Shown: positions 11,027 to 21,245, numbered from the stretch's first letter. The stretch is DNA of 64,000 nt from Meghimatium bilineatum (GCA_034231615.1 CM067319.1:3903501-3967500); one strand, 5' to 3'. Numbers and translations: made by a program. Notes: generated from the letters alone by a model not told the origin.

Positions 11027-11096
11027 GCACAGACTCCACCGCGATTTGTTCACATCGCTTGCACAGACTCCACCGCGATTTGTTCACATCGCTTGC
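11027..11096. repeat. 34-bp direct duplication
   Basis: Two exact adjacent copies beginning GCACAGACTCCACCGCGATT at 11027 and 11061. Identity of the copies indicates a recent duplication. Confidence 0.95.
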
Positions 11097-11190
11097 TGTT
11101 TATATTCGATATCAGTGGTTTAGCTAAGAACATTTGCTCTAATTCGGCCTGGTTTTCATATTTCTATTTATTTGTTTGCTCCTGGCTCGC

Positions 11191-11698
11191 CAACTATTAA
11201 CTATTTGTTTACAACTCTACCTAACTATTAACTATTTGTTTACAACTCTACCTAACTATAACTATTTGTTTACAACTCTACCTAACTATTAACTATTTGT
11301 TTACAACTCTACCTAACTATTAACTATTTGTTTACAACTCTACCTAACTATAACTATTTGTTTACAACTCTACCTAACTATTAACTATTTGTTTACAACT
11401 CTACCTAACTATTAACTATTTGTTTACAACTCTACCTAACTATTAACTATTTGTTTACAACTCTACCTAACTATTAACTATTTGTTTACAACTCTACCTA
11501 ACTATTAACTATTTGTTTACAACTCTACCTAACTATTAACTATTTGTTTACAACTCTACCTAACTATTAACTATTTGTTTACAACTCTACCTAACTATTA
11601 ACTATTTGTTTACAACTCTACCTAACTATTAACTATTTGTTTACAACTCTACCTAACTATTAACTATTTGTTTACAACTCTACCTAACTATAACTATT
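11191..11698. repeat. 31-bp minisatellite, about 16 copies
   Basis: The unit contains AACTATTTGTTTACAACTCT then ACCTAACTATT. Copies are nearly perfect; three or four lack one T (30 bp). Confidence 0.97.
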
Positions 11699-11744
11699 TC
11701 TTCTACACCGAAACTATTTTCTGTATGTTGATATTCTTCATTCT

Positions 11745-12015
11745 TTTTGCTTTAACAATTCATGCTTTGGATCGCCATGCGTATGAGAGATCTCTTGAGA
11801 TGTTGTTTTTTTGCGTGTTCATAATATGTTTCTTTCCATTGACTCTTTTATTTCTGTAATCCATCTTTTGTGTGGTCTGTCCTTGTCTTTGCATCCATCG
11901 CGCATGTATATTAAAGCTTTTTGAGGGGCACTGTCTGATGATAGTCTGGAAGCATGTGAAAAACACTTAATCTGTTGTCTTCTTGTGTAATCAAAGATTT
12001 GCATAGTTGACAAGA
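11745..12015 (-). mobile_element. LINE C-terminal tail relic
   Basis: On the minus strand from about 12013 the text is YTRRQQIKCFSHASRL, then RPHKRWITEIKESM and ISRDLSYAWRSKALL. The usual LINE form is RRQQIKWFGHLxRM, GRPxKRWIDEIK, so this is the region after the RT thumb. Basic GRP-type boxes followed by W-I-D/E-I-K are common at the end of these ORFs. The FGH motif has become FSH. A frame change separates the last part. The left edge abuts the 31-bp array. Confidence 0.65.
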
Positions 12016-12156
12016 CATATGCATGCTCTTCTTAGGCAGGATGGCTACAATAAGAAAATTAAATACCAGAACAAACATTAGCAAGACAATATTACAAACA
12101 CGATAAATCCAACCAAGAATTGTTATTTGTGTGTGTGTTTTTTTGGTTCTTGTTCG

Positions 12157-12219
12157 CTTCTGTGGTAAATAGCGCGTCTGTTACGGCCAAGTTACCGAGT
12201 TCGATCCCCGTCACAGGCA
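12157..12219 (+). repeat. tRNA-like SINE head
   Basis: GTGGTAAATAGCGCGTCTGT, then TACGGCCAAGTTACC, then GAGTTCGATCCCCGTCACAG. The block GAGTTCGATCCCC is a good RNA polymerase III B box, and CACAGGCA ends it like an acceptor stem. It matches the head at 15514-15583 on the other strand. A T-rich run follows at 12221. I take it as a tRNA-derived SINE, not a working tRNA. Confidence 0.6.
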
Positions 12220-12454
12220 ATTTTTTTTCTTTATTTTACTCTGAAATCTTGAAGTGAAATCATTGACTCCTATATGTTCCATCTATTGTCTTTTCTCCAC
12301 ATTTGCTGTAAGGAGTCGCATGATGGAAAAGCGATCGGCGATTAACAAAAAAGTGAATTTGGGGTTGACTTTTGACTCCTTTTGGCCAAATTCCTGGTAC
12401 TAAAAGTCGTATTCCAATTTGCTAAGGGACATATACGAGCATGCATGGTAGAAG

Positions 12455-12556
12455 GAAAATTTCCGTCCTTCCAGATGGTTGTGTTATTGTTGTGATATAA
12501 GAAATATAATCTACGATTCATGGGCGATGATAGATTTGACTCACAAGACATTTCTT
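12455..12556. repeat. Dispersed repeat, family C
   Basis: TTCCGTCCTTCCAGATGG, then TATTGTTGTGATATAAGAAA, then TATAATCTACGATTCATGGG and GACTCACAAGAC match two copies at 18760-19005 in the same order. The class is unknown and the family is noncoding. Confidence 0.6.
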
Positions 12557-12571
12557 TTCAATACATCAGTA

Positions 12572-12844
12572 TTACTGACTGTCCTGCCACGCAGCTCCGA
12601 GAATTACACGTAGGCAGCTAATGTGAAAGCTGTTAACGTTGTTTAGCCCTAACTGGTGGTGCATATAGATTGTCCATGTTTCACTGTTGTAGAAGAGAAG
12701 CGTACATACATGATACGCTTGAGTAATTCCAGAACTAGAACCCATCCTATCTTCACACACGCTTCCTTCCATTAATTTTAAGACACAACATCTCTGAAAG
12801 GACCGCACATACTGAACCACGATTCCTTTCAGAGCAATGTTCAC
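12572..12844 (-). mobile_element. LINE-E reverse transcriptase C-terminal relic
   Basis: The minus-strand open frame ends LLFYNSETWTIYMHHQLGL, then NNVNSFHISCLRVILGAAWQ and DS. This matches the LINE thumb pattern LLYxSETWTxY..LNxFHxxCLRxILGIxWQDx. Only the last part of the frame is recognisable. Another member is at 19310-19541 (NNCHMWCLRRILGLSWRDKS). Confidence 0.7.
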
Positions 12845-13393
12845 GTGTAAGGAACGTCAAGATGTAGGCGCTAAAAAAAAAAAGAAGAACAAATATCTCT
12901 GCGCATTAGGGACATTAGCAACAATGGCTATTGAATGATTGGTAAAAGGAAAGAACATTTCAAGTGTTTGACCTGGGGAAAAAAGTCAGGGTGCAAAGGT
13001 GCTTCTTTGTAGGGTGACGCGGTCGCTGTCGGGTCCTGTGAATAGGTCCGGGAGATTTATGTGGGAGGTGCTTGTTTGTCGTGTCAAAACCAGCCAGTAT
13101 ATCTGCAAGTGTTAAGGTGGTTTTTTTTTTAACGTTTGAAAGCTTGGTTTATGGTCACGGAATAAGTTCAATGGTGGGTGGGAGAAAACAAAATATGTCG
13201 CCGAATATAAGAGGAAAGGAGGAGTAATTTGGGTTGTGATTCAGGAGAGTAGTATGTATATTGAGTGATGTAGATATACAGATAATAAAGGATATGTAGA
13301 TATACAGATAATAGAGGAGATATAGTGATGAGTAGTTCAGAGAGGTTTTCACATTGGTCAGAGTGTGTTTTACAAGAACACGTAACGATAGGA
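12845..13393. other. No feature recognised
   Basis: G-rich to mixed sequence with a T run at 13122-13131. A duplicated ATAGATATACAGATAAT block lies at about 13270-13312. No coding signature. Confidence 0.4.

Positions 13394-13430
<37 letters not shown>
13394..13430. repeat. GA dinucleotide run
   Basis: About 18 uninterrupted GA units. Confidence 0.97.
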
Positions 13431-13433
<3 letters not shown>

Positions 13434-13515
13434 GATTAAGGAAGAGATCAATGAAAGAGAGAAGTGAAAGAAGTGGATGAGGAATGACAGAGGAAGTGAA
13501 AATTACAGAAGGAGA

Positions 13516-13648
13516 ACATTGAAAGAGTTAAGCAGTAGTACATTGAAAGAGTTAAGCAGTAGTGCATTGAAAGAGATAAGCAGTAGTGCATTGAAAGAGG
13601 TAAGCAGTAGTGCATTGAAAGAGGTAAGCAGTAGTACATTGAAAGAGG
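13516..13648. repeat. 24-bp minisatellite, 5-6 copies
   Basis: The unit contains CATTGAAAGAGTTAAGCAGT then AGTA/G. The 24-bp length keeps a plus-strand frame open (LKEVSSSA repeats); this is a by-product. Confidence 0.95.
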
Positions 13649-13649
13649 C

Positions 13650-14060
13650 CCACAAAATAGAACGAAGGATTTAAATGAAAGCATCACACAAAAATGAAAA
13701 AAAAAAAATTTACCTTTGAGAAAATGAAAGAACAAAAAATGAATGTAAAAGGAAAGTGAAAATTAAAGAAAAAGAGAACATTTTAGAGAACGAATATTAC
13801 AGAGAAAAGTAAAATTAAAGAGAAATGTAAAAATGCGGAGAAAGAGAGAATTAAAGAGAAAATATAAATGAAGGTTAAAAAAAACCAAAATTGAACGAAA
13901 AAATGAAGTGAAAGACAAACAATATAAGGGTTTAATTCAAATTAACATAAAATGCAGAAGTGACAAAGAGAAGTTATAACCAGAGAAATTTTGACAAAGA
14001 GAAGTTAGAACGAAAGCAATTTTGACATAGAGATGTTAGAACGAAATTTTGACAATGAGA
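13650..14060. repeat. A/G-rich low-complexity tract with a 30-bp repeat
   Basis: Strongly purine-biased plus strand (AAAGAGAAAA-like). At 13962-14053 about three 27-31-bp units contain TTTTGACAAAGAGAAGTTA then GAACGAAA. Confidence 0.8.
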
Positions 14061-14096
14061 ACCACACTTCCTCCGAGGTTAGCATGCTCTTCGTGA

Positions 14097-14520
14097 ATGA
14101 ATCCCATGTGTATATTAGAGACATGTGGTCTCTGACTGAATCCCATGTGTATAATAGAGACATGTGGTCTCTGACTGAATCCCATGTGTATAATAGAGAC
14201 ATGTGGTCTCTGACTGAATCCCATATGTATCACGTCAACCTTACAATGATGCCCTGTTGCATCTGACTGAATCCCATATGTATCACGTCAATCTTACAAT
14301 GATGCCCTGTTGCATCTGACTGAATCACATATGTATCACGTCAACCTTACAATGATGCCCTGTTGCCTCTGACTGAATCCCATGTGTATCACGTCAATCT
14401 TACATCGAGACCCTGTGGTCTCTGACTGAATCCCATGTTTATCACATCAATATTACACCGAGACCTTGTGGCGTCTGACTGAATCTCATCTGTATCACGG
14501 TATCAAGTCAATCTTACACT
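14097..14520. repeat. 39-bp array running into 53-54-bp array
   Basis: First come units with TCTGACTGAATCCCATGTGT then ATAATAGAGACATGTGGTC (39 bp). From about 14213 the same start, TCTGACTGAATCCCATATGT, is followed by a longer body, ATCACGTCAACCTTACAATG then ATGCCCTGTTGC (53-54 bp). The shared half shows that the second array arose by extension of the first unit or the reverse. Right-hand copies are more diverged. Confidence 0.93.
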
Positions 14521-15513
14521 TCACAATTTCTGCCACTAACTGAATCACACACACAATCCACACAATTTTACTTGTATTTATGAAACAACAGACCATCCCA
14601 TCGCTGTTTACATTGATTTATTGTAATTCTTTATGTCTTAGAGAGTCTTCAGAATCTTTCTGCGTCTTATCATAACAATCTTTTATTAATGATTTCAAAA
14701 CAATGTTGGGTTATGGTTCCTAAATCATAACCTCAACTGTCTTAATTATCTCCCTTCAAACACATTTTGAAAGTTTACTCAAGTTCTGCCAACCTGCGCG
14801 TTATTACTCCCGTGCAAATTGGTACAGGTATTATGAGGTGTACAAAATGTGCTTAAATCTGGATCTACAGCCAAATAGGGGTTCTCTTCAAGTTGACACC
14901 TGAATAATAATATATGCATGAGAAATTTCCTCCGGCCGAGCAGATCAAATTTGTTTGAAGAGTAATGGCAGCGCGGCGAAATCTGCACGGAAACTAGAAA
15001 GGTGACAGAAGCGGTCGCCAACAATCTCCAATATTTGAATGTCAACAATAGGATGACATCTGTATCTTAGCATTGCTCTTGTCATGTTCAAAACTGCATG
15101 AAAGGGACAATACGCAATCTGGTTTCAAAGTAGTTTGCAACTAATCAACAGTTTGCATACTAGATTTTTATAATCTTATTTTCCATTAATTAGATTAATC
15201 GTTATTTAGAATTTAAACGCGCTAAGCAGTTCTGAAGTTTAGAATTTCGTTTCTGTAAATAGTGGAAAATACACTTTTTTTATTTCAATTTTATGACAGT
15301 CTTTGTTATTGTCGTCTGTCAGCCATTTTGTTTCCCGACCGGGGAAATTACTGTGTATGCGCTTCCATGAATTTAAAATTAACTATTATTGGTAGCATAT
15401 CCTATTCAGGACGTGGCTATCAACCCAGCATTTTTTGGCTGTAGTGATTTTCTAGGCAATATAAAGACGTTCAGTAGTTTGTCAGTGCTTTCTGAACCGT
15501 CCCAATGCAGAAG
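14521..15513. other. No feature recognised
   Basis: AT-rich sequence without a repeat or domain I recognise. A short minus-strand frame at 14779-15048 has no family match in my knowledge. Confidence 0.4.
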
Positions 15514-15583
15514 TGCCTGTGGCGGGGATCGAACTCGATACCTTGATCGTCACAGACGGACCCTGTACCACTTTGTCACAGAC
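15514..15583 (-). repeat. tRNA-like SINE head
   Basis: In the minus direction the head runs GTCTGTGACAAAGTGGTACA, then GGGTCCGTCTGTGACGATC, then GAGTTCGATCCCCGCCACAG and GCA. Seven bases at the start (GTCTGTG) can pair with seven at the end (CACAGGC), allowing G-T, like a tRNA acceptor stem. GAGTTCGATCCCC is the B box. The T-arm stem does not pair well, so it is a tRNA-derived SINE or pseudogene. It matches 12157-12219. Confidence 0.68.
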
Positions 15584-15664
15584 CGGACATTTTACTGAGT
15601 TATTGTTCTTTTTTACTTGCAGTGGAATTGTCAGAAAAATGAAATGGGACGGAATGTGGTTGGG

Positions 15665-15937
15665 GTGTGAAAATGATATCTAGTGTTTGTGAAAACAATT
15701 CTAGTGTATGTGAAAACAATTCTGGTGTATGGGAAAACAATTCTGGTGTATGGGAAAACAATTCTGGTGTATGGAAAAAAAATTCTGGTGTATGGGAAAA
15801 CAATTCTGGAGAATGGGAAAACAATTATTGTGTGTGTGCACACAATTCTTGTGTATGGGAAAACAATTCTGGTGTATGTGAAAACAATTATTGTGTATGT
15901 GAAAACAATTCTGATGTATGTGAAAACAATTTGCTAA
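15665..15937. repeat. 21-bp minisatellite, about 13 copies
   Basis: The unit contains GTGTATGGGAAAACAATTCT plus G. Variants have GTGTATGTG, GAGAATGGG and TATTGTGTATG. The 21-bp length leaves frames open on both strands. Confidence 0.96.
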
Positions 15938-16017
15938 TACAAGTTTTTTCTTTTCGTTATTTCTCAGACTTATATTAGACCTTTCTTACAGCAGAGATAA
16001 TCGTACAGCTAGATAGT

Positions 16018-16095
16018 TCTGCAGGATTTAGTCCAGAGAATGACAATACGCTGCTTTATCACTTTATTTGCACCATTGGACCGATGCAACTCATT
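16018..16095. mobile_element. TIR-A left-end fragment
   Basis: TTCTGCAGGATTTAGTCCAG, then AGAATGACAATACGCTGC and TTTATTTGCACCATTGGACC match TIR-A left ends at 31838 and 35515 (AGGATGTAGTCCAGAAAATG, TTTATTTGCGCCAA). The terminal CTCAAACTCC is lost. Confidence 0.55.
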
Positions 16096-16105
16096 TTCGG
16101 CAACT

Positions 16106-16172
16106 ACAATGCGTCTACTAATTTTTTATCTACTAATGTTTTATCTACTAATATTTTATCTACTAATATATT
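16106..16172. repeat. 15-bp repeat, about 4 copies
   Basis: TTTTATCTACTAAT(A/G) occurs about four times, the outer copies being less regular. Confidence 0.9.
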
Positions 16173-16434
16173 ATCGTTCATCTACTTTTGGCACAACCTT
16201 GTCTATTCCGAACAGCATCACCAGTACTGACACAACCTTATCTAGCTGCATTAAGTACTACATTGCCAATCCCCTTTATTTCAACGAGAACACGCAAAAG
16301 AGACCCTCACAACGCACCCACCCCCCTTTACCCTTCTCACTATATCATGCTACCGGTGTTGTGTTACATTCCCAAATCCAATTTTGTCTGTGGAGAATCA
16401 GCATACCAGCCTCAATACAAGTAGTACACACACA

Positions 16435-16626
16435 CTCATTCTGACACGCTCACTCCGACACACTCATTCTGACACGCTCACTCCGACACACTCATTCTGA
16501 CACGCTCACTCCCACACACTCATTCTGACACGCTCCCTCCCACACACTCATTCTGACACGCTCCCTCCCACACACTCATTCTGACACGCTCCCTCCCACA
16601 CACTCATTCTGACACGCTCCCTCCCA
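16435..16626. repeat. 26-bp minisatellite, about 7 copies
   Basis: The unit contains CACTCATTCTGACACGCTC then (A/C)CTCC(C/G)A. The left copies have ACTCCGACA; right copies have CCTCCCACA. Confidence 0.95.
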
Positions 16627-17540
16627 CGCGAACCTACGTCGTTCCATCTCTAGCAAAATGCTCACACAATCACACATTCAAGACATTGATACTCATGTAT
16701 GCGCATATATACCACCACGCACCCCCCACTCCCCCCTCCCCGTATAAAATATAAAATGGCATTTATTTTTTAAGAAAGCACGAGTATTAACCCACCCCCG
16801 CCTCATAAAAGTTTCCAAGGAAAAAAAAGATTTTCGCGAACTTCTAAAAATTAAGTAATTATATTCTTTTTTTCTTTCTGTAAAGTAAATCCCTACCCCT
16901 AAAATATTTACCAAAGCTACGGCCTTGATGCGATATCAAACGTGCTAAAATATGTCCTTTTTCGCACCCAACCCCCTACATAGACATACCATACCACATT
17001 TACTCATTGCTTTCTGAAACCCACAGACACACATCGCGTTCATCACATGCCTACACACCGAAACAAGCAGACGCAACCACATCCACAACCACATGCACAC
17101 CTAGCAGAACTTGCATATCCCATCTCTACAATATATTTCTCAATAATTGTCTTGCCTCTACTTATCCACACGTGCACACCAAAACACACTCACACACACA
17201 CGCACATCAAATAACACTCACACAAATCTATAAACTCATGCGCTCACAGCTAGTGCACTCGGAAACCATTTCGAGAACTGCTACTCGTGGTGTCCTCGCG
17301 TCTCACATAAGCAGCAATGAATCAATAACACGTTCCTCCCACTTCTAGTAGAACTAAATGCACTCAGTTCGTGATTCGAATATCAGGCAGTGTTAATGAT
17401 ACACCGTTCCGCTCTCCCACAGGCAACCAATACCCAATAATCCAGCTGCTGTCATTTGACCATTCTTTAAAATGTCCAATCATTATTATATAGTTCTAAT
17501 ATTGTCTAGTTTCCTAAGAATTGCTATAGATAATTCTTTC
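16627..17540. other. No gene recognised; C-rich and CA-rich
   Basis: Several C-rich patches (16718-16740, 16792-16802) and CA-rich sequence around 17020-17220. Open frames here are low in complexity and lack motifs. Confidence 0.4.
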
Positions 17541-17544
17541 CTAT

Positions 17545-17750
17545 ATTCAAAGAATGATAGACAACGAACAAATAAAACAAGAAGATGCATTCAAATATCT
17601 TGGCAACACATTGAGATACGACAACAAACAAGAAGCAGAAATGGATGCAAGATGTAATAAGGCCTGTCAGGTCATCGGTCAATTAACACCTTTACTAGGA
17701 AACAAAGATATTACATTAGAATGCGTAGTTACTGCGCAGAACTGAAATCT
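17545..17750 (+). mobile_element. LINE-F reverse transcriptase relic
   Basis: The plus-strand frame reads RMIDNEQIKQEDAFKYLGNT, then LRYDNKQEAEMDARCNKACQ and LLGNKDITLECVV. This fits the post-catalytic LINE block xFxYLGxxI..DxxxxAEIxARIxKACxxxxxLxxLWxNKxISLxTKxxV. About 65 codons remain, followed directly by a family-B half element. Confidence 0.7.
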
Positions 17751-17850
17751 AACAGGTAGATCCAGGAATAGGGTAATAAAGATTTGCTAATAACTAGAGA
17801 CACACATAACACACACAAATCGACTTTTCGACCAAAAAGCCTTTATAAAG
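17748..17850 (+). mobile_element. Family-B hairpin half copy
   Basis: Contains TAATAACTAGAGACACACAT, then AACACACACAAATCGACTTT, then TCGACCAAAAAGCCTTTAT. The same block is at 36490-36560 and 53790-53850, and in the opposite direction at 21657-21740 and 48845-48930. Confidence 0.6.
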
Positions 17851-17995
17851 ACAACGATTGAAGCAAAATTCTTCACTATTCTTCAAAAATGAACCACGAT
17901 TGAAGCAAAATTCTTCATTATTAGAATACAGAAGAAGGTTGGATCCTCAGAACCATCTCAAAACCATCTCAGAACCATCTCAGAACCATAGTATA
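17851..17995. repeat. Short direct repeats
   Basis: ACGATTGAAGCAAAATTCTT occurs twice about 42 bp apart (17853 and 17896), then AACCATCTCAGAACC-type 14-bp units occur three to four times at about 17950-17990. Confidence 0.85.
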
Positions 17996-18564
17996 TCAAC
18001 CGAACATAAGAGTATTTCTAATATATACACAATTAGCTCAACAAATTATATCTTTTTTCTGAGGTCGGGAATGACAGGATTACCTGAATCACAATCTCTT
18101 TAATTTTTTTAATTATCATAACATATAATCAAACTAGAGTCATTCCGGGGTTGAAACGATGTACCTCAGCACAAGATGTACAAATCCAATCAGCAAAATA
18201 GCGGATGTATCGTCCAGGATAAGATACCAAGAAATTTAAGAAAAAGCATTTCAAGACGAAGATTGGTATATGATATCTAGAACCAGCCCGTCTCTGGAAG
18301 AAACAGGACATCTTGCCCCACAGAGACGAAGGATTTGCAGATGACCAGTGATAAACATAACTCTCAGATGGACACCTTAAATTAGGAAAAACAAATGAAG
18401 ATGATTATTTTAGAGCTTCGGCGGAGTAGAGTTTGTTAACGATATTATTTATAATCTAGGCGGTGGAGTTTTTCAGCTCCACATTGTTTTCTCTCCAGAT
18501 CATTTTTTTTTCTCAACGAGAAATCTGTCTAAAGTTTTAGCAAATATCAGATGTCTGCTTTAGT
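17996..18564. other. No gene recognised
   Basis: AT-rich; GAGGTCGGGAATGACAGG at 18061 resembles weakly the SINE-like block at 40738-40800. Nothing else. Confidence 0.35.
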
Positions 18565-18838
18565 GATCATAGTTGTCGTTATTCCGTTTATCCAGAAGAT
18601 ATTATTGTTATCATTATTCCGTCTCTCCAGAAGATATTATTATTGTTGTCATTATTCCGTCTCTCCGGAAGATATTATTATTGTTGTCATTATTCCGTCT
18701 TTCCGGAAGATATTATTATTGTTGTTATTATTCCGTCTTTCCGGAAGATATTATTATTGTTGTCATTATTCCGTCTTTCCGGAAGATATTATTATAGTTG
18801 TCGTTATTCCGTCTATCCAGATGATAGTATTATTGTTT
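18565..18838. repeat. 38-bp minisatellite, about 7 copies
   Basis: The unit contains GTTGTCATTATTCCGTCTTT then CCGGAAGATATTATTATT. The unit text (CCGTCTTTCCAGAAGAT..TATTATTGTTGT) is part of family C, which continues to the right, so the array is an expansion within a family-C copy. Confidence 0.95.
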
Positions 18839-19005
18839 TGATATAAAAAATATTTATCTACGATCCATGGCGATGATGACGTACAACACACATCTTACGT
18901 AGAGCGCACATTTTCGTCTTTCCAGAAGACTGCATAATTTTTGCAGTGCAAGAAATATAATCTAAAATCCATGGCGATGGCGGATGTAACTCACAAGGCC
19001 AATCT
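18760..19005. repeat. Dispersed repeat family C, two copies
   Basis: Copy one ends the 38-bp array: CCGTCTATCCAGATGATAGT, then TATTGTTTTGATATAAAAAA and TATCTACGATCCATGGCGAT. Copy two (about 18924-19005): CGTCTTTCCAGAAGACTGC, then CAAGAAATATAATCTAAAAT and CCATGGCGATGGCGGATGTA. A third copy is at 12455-12556. Confidence 0.65.
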
Positions 19006-19024
19006 GAGTCATAAAGAGTCTTCC

Positions 19025-19125
19025 AAAGTATGTACAAGTAATCACGTGTCCGCGTGTAACATCCTGTACTGTTGTGTACTTATACCATCCTGTACTGTTG
19101 TGTACGTGTAACATCGTGTGTCTTT
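19025..19125. repeat. Short repeat, 2-3 copies
   Basis: CATCCTGTACTGTTGTGTAC occurs twice and a truncated CATCGTGTGTC follows. Confidence 0.8.
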
Positions 19126-19309
19126 ATACTATTTCCGATCTTTCGCCTCCATGAAACAAGATCCATGGCACCCTGTTCCCATGATTCCCTATCAATGCCT
19201 GTATAATGCATATCACATTAGCACATCTCTTTCTACCGGAGTAGAAGGTGGTCCATGAGCATTTATCAGACTGTAATTCTCCATAAAATAGATATTTTAG
19301 TATTATGCA

Positions 19310-19541
19310 ATCCTCCACTATCCCCCCAGCCACCTGGGTCTGCGCTGACTGAGCGTAGAAAATAATGCGGCTTGGCAAGTTCATTCCAATACAGCACTGT
19401 CAGTGACTTATCCCGCCAACTCAATCCAAGAATTCTACGTAGGCACCACATGTGACAGTTGTTTAGTCGTCTCTGGAACTCAACATAGATTTTAAGGTAT
19501 AATACCATTAGCTGGACGGTCTTCTGCTCAGGAGGGAACAT
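19310..19541 (-). mobile_element. LINE-E C-terminal relic
   Basis: Minus strand: FQRRLNNCHMWCLRRILGLS, then WRDKSLTVLYWNELAKP. It fits the LINE pattern LNxxHMxCLRRILGIxWRDKVxxxEVLxxAGxP. It is related to the copy at 12572-12844. The right edge coincides with AATGTTCCC near 19541 and there is no tail that I can identify. Confidence 0.65.
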
Positions 19542-19629
19542 TACATTTCCTTATTTTAACTACTTGAAACAAGCTGCAGGCTGTTGATATCCTATCAGCA
19601 GAAATGGGGCGGAGGTGTTGCTAACATAC

Positions 19630-19866
19630 AGCCGAACCTCCTTAGTCGCCTCTCACATCAAGCATTGTAGGTCTTTAAATTACTATTTGTTGCCAACAAT
19701 ACGGTTGAAGAGATGACACAAAAATTAGATAAATAAATACCAGAGACAAGCGGATATATCGCAGCCGAAAGATAAATATCGCAGTCAAGTTGTAAATAAG
19801 AACATAAGAAATTCTGATCTATGTACTACATCCTGTAGGCCTGCAGGATTTTGAGAACGAAAGACG
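19630..19866. mobile_element. TIR-A inner box and right end
   Basis: The inner box CGAACCTCCTTAGTCGCCTC, then TCACATCAAGCATTG, lies at about 19635-19670. The right end ACTACATCCTGTAGGCCTGC, then AGGATTTTGAGAACG, lies at about 19828-19861. Spacing and order match the element at 2060-2363. The left end was not found. Confidence 0.6.
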
Positions 19867-20023
19867 AGAATGATTGCAATCGTTGGAGTAAATGAAAATC
19901 GTATATGTTGCTTGACCCGTGGGAGGAACTAATGAGTGGCAACACTGTTATTTCCCTTCATTGTTGTAAGATGCGACTAAACGTGATTGGGAGTGGAATT
20001 CACTTGTCTCTCTACCCCATAAG

Positions 20024-20140
20024 CAAATGTAATACAAATGTAATACAAATGTAATACAAATGTAATACAAATGTAATACAAATGTAATACAAATGTAATA
20101 CAAATTTAATACAAAAGTAATACAAATGTAATACAAATGT
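20024..20140. repeat. 11-bp minisatellite, about 10 copies
   Basis: The unit is AAATGTAATAC. LINE-A copy 1 begins at 20141 directly after one unit, and a further unit (AATACAAATGT, 20612-20622) lies immediately after its tail. The LINE therefore inserted inside this array. Confidence 0.96.
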
Positions 20141-20611
20141 GACCTTGTCATTAGAGGTGAGAAAGAGAGCTCTGCAGGGCTATATAACCCCTATACTAAC
20201 ATATGGGTGCGAGTCTTGGACAATAAACAAACTGGAAAGTGGGAGATTGGAGGCAACAGAGATGTGGTTCTACAGAAGAATGCTGAGAATACCATGGACT
20301 GCCAGAAAAACTAATGTAGAGGTATTAAAAGAGTTAAATGCGAAACGGACCTTAATCAACAATATAAGAAAAAGGCAATCTTCTTTTTTTGGCCACTTCA
20401 TGAGACAGGCAGGTTTAGAGAACATAATCACAACAGGCAAGATTGAAGGCACTAGAGACAGAGGGCGACAACGTGAGAAAATATTAGACAGTTTGACAAC
20501 CTGGCACGGCAAAGAAACAACAACGACTTTGATACATAATACTGTGGACAGAGAGCTGTGGAGAGCCATGACCGCCTACGCCACCCGGCATGGCACCTGA
20601 TGATGATGATG
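20141..20611 (+). mobile_element. LINE-A non-LTR retrotransposon, young 5'-truncated copy 1
   Basis: The last about 150 codons of a non-LTR retrotransposon ORF2, still in one open frame. In order it has LSLEVRKRALQGYITPIL, TYGCESWTINKLESGRLEAT, EMWFYRRMLRIPWTARKTN, then FFGHFMRQAGLENII, GTRDRGRQREKILDSLTTWH, and it ends TAYATRHGT-stop. The stop codon TGA is the first unit of the 3' tail TGATGATGATGATGA, so the element has almost no 3' UTR. The catalytic domain and endonuclease are missing, so the copy cannot move itself. AATACAAATGT flanks both sides, but that is also the host array's unit, so it cannot be called a target-site duplication with certainty. Copy 2 (52149-52931) differs at only about seven sites. 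Confidence 0.92.
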
Positions 20612-20640
20612 AATACAAATGTAAAACTGTTTTAGAATGT

Positions 20641-20735
20641 GTCAGGACAAATCCTGCATATATCACATCCGACCCATAAATCAACGTATTCCTTCTCTGG
20701 ACTACATCCTGCTAACCGACAGGAGTATGAAGACA
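20641..20735. mobile_element. TIR-A right end
   Basis: TCTCTGGACTACATCCTGCT, then AACCGACAGGAGTATGAAGA, is the reversed TIR-A terminus. CACATCCGACCC upstream and AACGTATTCC fit its inner part. Confidence 0.6.
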
Positions 20736-21087
20736 AAGAAGAAGGGAAAAAAAGAATACGGATATGTACAAAACCTTTGAAAGGAAATATCATGGCCTAA
20801 TCTAGGAAGGAAAGAGTATGTACTCATTTAGGAAGAAAATATCATGACCCAATGTAGTTCTCAGTCTGAGGCGAGAAACCTTGGGCAATTCTTATGAGAA
20901 ATGAGCCCAACAGCTTGTAATTTCACTGGAGAGTCAAAAAGTGTTCTCTGAGTTCGCAGGTCAGTGGATATGGTACTTTAAGATCAGCCGTGTGGGGTAG
21001 AACAGTTGGCTTGAGACCAGAATTGAGCACGTGAGCCGTGTCATATCCAACATTGTTCTAATTCAACAAAGAACAACAATGTTGAAG
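20736..21087. other. No gene recognised
   Basis: AAGGAAA-rich. A GAAAATATCATGG(C/A)C(T/C)AAT motif occurs twice near 20786 and 20843. Nothing else. Confidence 0.35.
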
Positions 21088-21181
21088 TTCACTTGGCACA
21101 GCTAAATATAGATATAACCTAGTAAAGCTATAGATATGGCAGTTCCGGGTTATATCTATATTTAGCTGTGTCATGTAAATG
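21088..21181. mobile_element. Small foldback element
   Basis: Left arm TTCACTTGGCACAGCTAAAT then ATAGATATAACC is inverted as GGTTATATCTATATTTAGCT then GTGTCATGTAAAT, with about 30 bases between. A related palindrome (TTCACATAGCATAGCTAAAT) forms the core of the family-B element at 36596-36668. Confidence 0.65.
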
Positions 21182-21182
21182 T

Positions 21183-21245
21183 GGAGCGAGTGAGGAGATT
21201 CCTGAGGTCTCGGGTTCAATCCGTGGTTGGGACAATGATTTTTAT
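21183..21245 (+). repeat. tRNA-like segment
   Basis: GGAGCGAGTGAGGAGATTCC, then TGAGGTCTCGGGTTCAATCC, then GTGGTTGGGACAATG. CGGGTTCAATCC is a good B box. The A box is weak. Probably a SINE head next to the foldback element. Confidence 0.4.

Noticed and set aside
15514-15583. Functional tRNA gene
   Set aside because: The acceptor stem can pair, but the T-arm stem does not, and a second copy with the same decay pattern exists at 12157. A SINE head fits better.
20130-20622. Certain 11-bp target-site duplication of LINE-A copy 1
   Set aside because: AATACAAATGT flanks the element, but it is also the unit of the host array, so duplication and pre-existing repeat cannot be told apart.
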